Assembly (NCBI GenBank): GCA_025464795.1
Contig: JAODNB010000359.1
Coordinates: forward strand, 1 to 7,107
DNA length: 7,107 bases
From: Frankiales bacterium
Lineage (GTDB): Bacteria; Actinomycetota; Actinomycetes; Mycobacteriales; SCTD01
Direction of reading: 5' to 3'
In this document: positions 5,657 to 7,107 of the stretch, in pieces
How positions within the stretch are numbered: the stretch's first letter is position 1
Layout: each line of letters starts with the position of its first letter
Made by a program: the position numbers and the translations under genes
The notes under the pieces: model-generated
Databases searched by the model: none
Told to the model about the DNA's origin: nothing
Seen by the model: the letters and a program-made list of their open reading frames with translations, nothing else

Positions 5657-6438
5657 GGCTGTCCCCCTTCCGAGATGGCGAACGCGAGGGGCAGCCCGCC
5701 GTAGCGGATCGTCACGGCAAGTGCCCGCGCCTGCTCCGACGTGAAGTCGCCGGAGATCTGAGTGTCCCCGACGATGACGCCCCGCACCTGCGGAGCGCTG
5801 AGCGCGATGCCGTCGAGGACGACGGCCACCTCGTTGATGGGTGCGGGCTTGGTCGAGAGCTCACGGGTGAGCTGCGTGAACAGCCTGCGGCCCAGGGCCG
5901 TCAGGCGGATGACGATCTGCCGGTTGGAGCCGGCGTCGGTGGCCTCGGCACTGCTGACGCTGCCGCCCGTGAGCCGTGCCGGGCCGAGGGCGTAGGTGAT
6001 GACGCCGTCCGGCGAGCAGGCGGTCGATGCCTCGTCGAGGGCGCCTGAGGTCGGCGCTGCCACCGTGCAGCCCCCGGGGGCAGTCGTGACGCCGAGCACC
6101 GGCCGCATCTCGAGCTGACCCGGGCTGGCGAGCTGCTTGACCTGCGGGCCGAGCTCCTCGGGCGCCGTGATGACGAGGGTGTTGTTCAGCACCGTCACCT
6201 GCACGCGCTTGTCGAGCGCGGCCAGCCTCAGCCGCAGGACGGTGGCTGCGTCGCGGAGCTTCCCGGGTAGCCCCACGGGGCTGGTCCCGGGCACCGGCGT
6301 CATCACGATGCGCGTCTGCGCGCTGCGGTTCGTCGGCCGAGCCGCCAGGTAGCCGAGCACCCCCACGCCCGCGACCAGGGCAGCGACGACGAGGACGAGG
6401 AAGCGAAGGCTCGAGCGTCGCCCCTGCCGCTCGTCCAT
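5653..6438 (-). CDS. Stand-alone SecD P1-head-domain membrane protein
   Basis: 261 residues. A basic N-terminus (MDERQGRRSSLR) precedes one transmembrane helix at about 11-32, so the rest should face the cell exterior. That part resembles the first periplasmic domain (P1) of the protein-translocation subunit SecD: a Leu-Arg-x-Arg-Leu helix near 68-72, a Val-Ile-Thr-Ala-Pro strand, Gly-Gln-Leu-Glu-Met-Arg-Pro-Val, then the head with Gly-Arg-Arg-Leu-Phe-x-x-Leu-Thr, Val-Val-Leu-Asp-Gly, Ser-Ala-Pro-Gln-Val, Ile-Ser-Gly-Asp-Phe-Thr and Ile-Arg-Tyr-Gly-Gly-Leu-Pro. Full SecD is roughly twice as long and has six membrane helices; helices 2-6 are absent, with an in-frame stop right after P1. Two cysteines flank a loop in the middle. 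It is either a SecD relative adapted as an extracytoplasmic binding protein or a Sec accessory. It overlaps the small ORF by 4 bases. Confidence 0.8.
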   Translation of the reverse strand: MDERQGRRSSLRFLVLVVAALVAGVGVLGYLAARPTNRSAQTRIVMTPVPGTSPVGLPGKLRDAATVLRLRLAALDKRVQVTVLNNTLVITAPEELGPQVKQLASPGQLEMRPVLGVTTAPGGCTVAAPTSGALDEASTACSPDGVITYALGPARLTGGSVSSAEATDAGSNRQIVIRLTALGRRLFTQLTRELSTKPAPINEVAVVLDGIALSAPQVRGVIVGDTQISGDFTSEQARALAVTIRYGGLPLAFAISEGGQP

Positions 6439-6444
6439 CGACCG

Positions 6445-6450
6445 AACCTA
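6445..6450 (-). promoter_or_regulatory. Candidate -10 box of the SecD-like gene, containing the upstream stop codon
   Basis: The minus strand reads TAGGTT, then CGGTCG, then the ATG at 6438. It fits TANNNT with a 6-base spacer. The TAG (6448-6450) is the stop codon of the upstream gene. No Shine-Dalgarno sequence lies before the ATG, which favours a leaderless start or coupling. No clear -35 is seen. Confidence 0.45.
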
Positions 6451-7107
6451 CGTGATCAAGGGCCGACTGATCGCTGCCAGGGTGCCCCCGGGGAACCAGC
6501 CGGTCGTGCCCGCATGGGCGTGACCGAGGTCCTTGGGGAAGATGGAGGCCGGGCTGGTCGCCCAGACCTGCATGAGGTGGCTGCGACCCGAGAACGCCTC
6601 GTACCCGGCCCCGGTGGGGCTCTCCCAGGCGGGCAGCGTCGCAAGGTAGGCGCGTACGTCGGGGCTGTGCGGGTCGAAGGGCAGGGCCAGCAGCGGTGCG
6701 GCGGTCGCGTAGGTCTGCAGGATCGGTCCGGTCAGCAGCCACGGCGCGAGGTAGACGCCGTCCTCGGGTACCCGCGCCCGGTCCAGGGTCGCGAGCTCCC
6801 TCGCGGCCGACTCCCAGCTGCCGGTCAGCAGCAGCGCCCCGTGCGTCCCGCTCCGCAGACCGCGTACGTGAAGACCCGCCGCCACGGACCGCTTCGTGCT
6901 GTCGCCCAGCACCTTGAGCTCCGTGACGCCCCTCGAGCGCAGCCAACCGACCAGGCCCTCGAGGGCGCGGGCGTCCTGGTCACCGAGGTGCTCGCTCGGG
7001 CAGGGACCCAGGGGCTTGTGCGCCAGCTGCTCGGCCAGCAGCGTCGAGGCGCACTCGGGCCCGTCGGGCACAGGAGCGGTGGTGTTCGCGTCGACGAGGA
7101 CCTCGCC
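6448..7107 (-). CDS. Unrecognised protein, possibly a periplasmic-binding-protein-like C-terminal lobe (5' end outside window)
   Basis: The frame is open to the right edge, giving 219 residues; a GTG at 7071 is in frame but the 12 codons before it are open, so the true start is probably outside. No membrane segment is seen. Two cysteines occur near the start (Pro-Glu-Cys and Gly-Pro-Cys-Pro). A middle part alternates strands and helices: a Val-x-Glu-Leu-Lys-Val-Leu-Gly strand, Gly-Ala-Leu-Leu-Leu-Thr-Gly-Ser, then Val-Tyr-Leu-Ala-Pro-Trp-Leu. A late Gly-Tyr-Glu-Ala-Phe and a Gly-Trp-Phe-Pro-Gly-Gly-Thr end follow. The order resembles the C-terminal lobe of type I substrate-binding proteins (Leu/Ile/Val-binding type), but this is a fold-level impression, not recognition. 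The gene sits 9 bases upstream of the SecD-like gene and is probably co-transcribed with it. Confidence 0.6.
   Translation of the reverse strand, partial: GEVLVDANTTAPVPDGPECASTLLAEQLAHKPLGPCPSEHLGDQDARALEGLVGWLRSRGVTELKVLGDSTKRSVAAGLHVRGLRSGTHGALLLTGSWESAARELATLDRARVPEDGVYLAPWLLTGPILQTYATAAPLLALPFDPHSPDVRAYLATLPAWESPTGAGYEAFSGRSHLMQVWATSPASIFPKDLGHAHAGTTGWFPGGTLAAISRPLIT

Noticed and set aside
1..7107. CRISPR, tRNA/rRNA, transposase, integrase, toxin-antitoxin or known defence genes
   Set aside because: None seen: no regular spaced repeats, no cloverleaf-like segments, no matching protein motifs, and all coding space is accounted for by ordinary genes.

Overview
The window is a dense, GC-rich stretch with GTG starts, very short gaps and start-stop overlaps. 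It looks like an ordinary actinobacterial chromosome. The genus cannot be fixed from the sequence; a Propionibacteriales/Nocardioidaceae-like soil or aquatic actinomycete would fit. There is no tRNA, rRNA, CRISPR array, transposase or att site. The longest stretch without a gene is the 103-base divergent spacer at 696-798.

Layout. (1) 1-695, minus: the first 231 codons of an exported penicillin-acylase/acyl-homoserine-lactone-acylase-type Ntn hydrolase, running off the left edge just after its predicted nucleophile serine. (2) 696-798: divergent spacer with a perfect 8+8 palindrome. (3) 799-2963, plus: two lipoproteins overlapping by GTGA, the first a YVTN-type beta-propeller and the second a six-blade Kelch propeller. 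(4) 2983-3591, plus: a secreted M23-type (LytM-like) peptidase, probably expressed as a leaderless mRNA. (5) 3597-7107, minus: a tightly packed run read right to left: an unrecognised protein cut by the right edge, a stand-alone SecD P1-head-domain membrane protein, a 53-residue ORF, a short-chain dehydrogenase/reductase and an AI-2E/PerM-family membrane protein. The plus and minus runs converge with 5 bases between stop codons, under a small perfect hairpin.

Working together. The left part encodes a set of exported or surface proteins (acylase, two propeller lipoproteins, cell-wall peptidase), which suggests envelope or extracellular work, but no shared pathway can be shown. In the right run, translational coupling ties the SecD-like protein, the small ORF and the SDR together (ATGA and TGATG overlaps). 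Two TANNNT boxes that contain the upstream gene's TAG stop may give the SecD-like and AI-2E genes their own leaderless transcripts. I see no convincing new defence or mobile system. The less usual items are the orphan SecD head domain with its nested small ORF, the stop-codon/-10 overlaps, and the coupled pair of different propeller lipoproteins.
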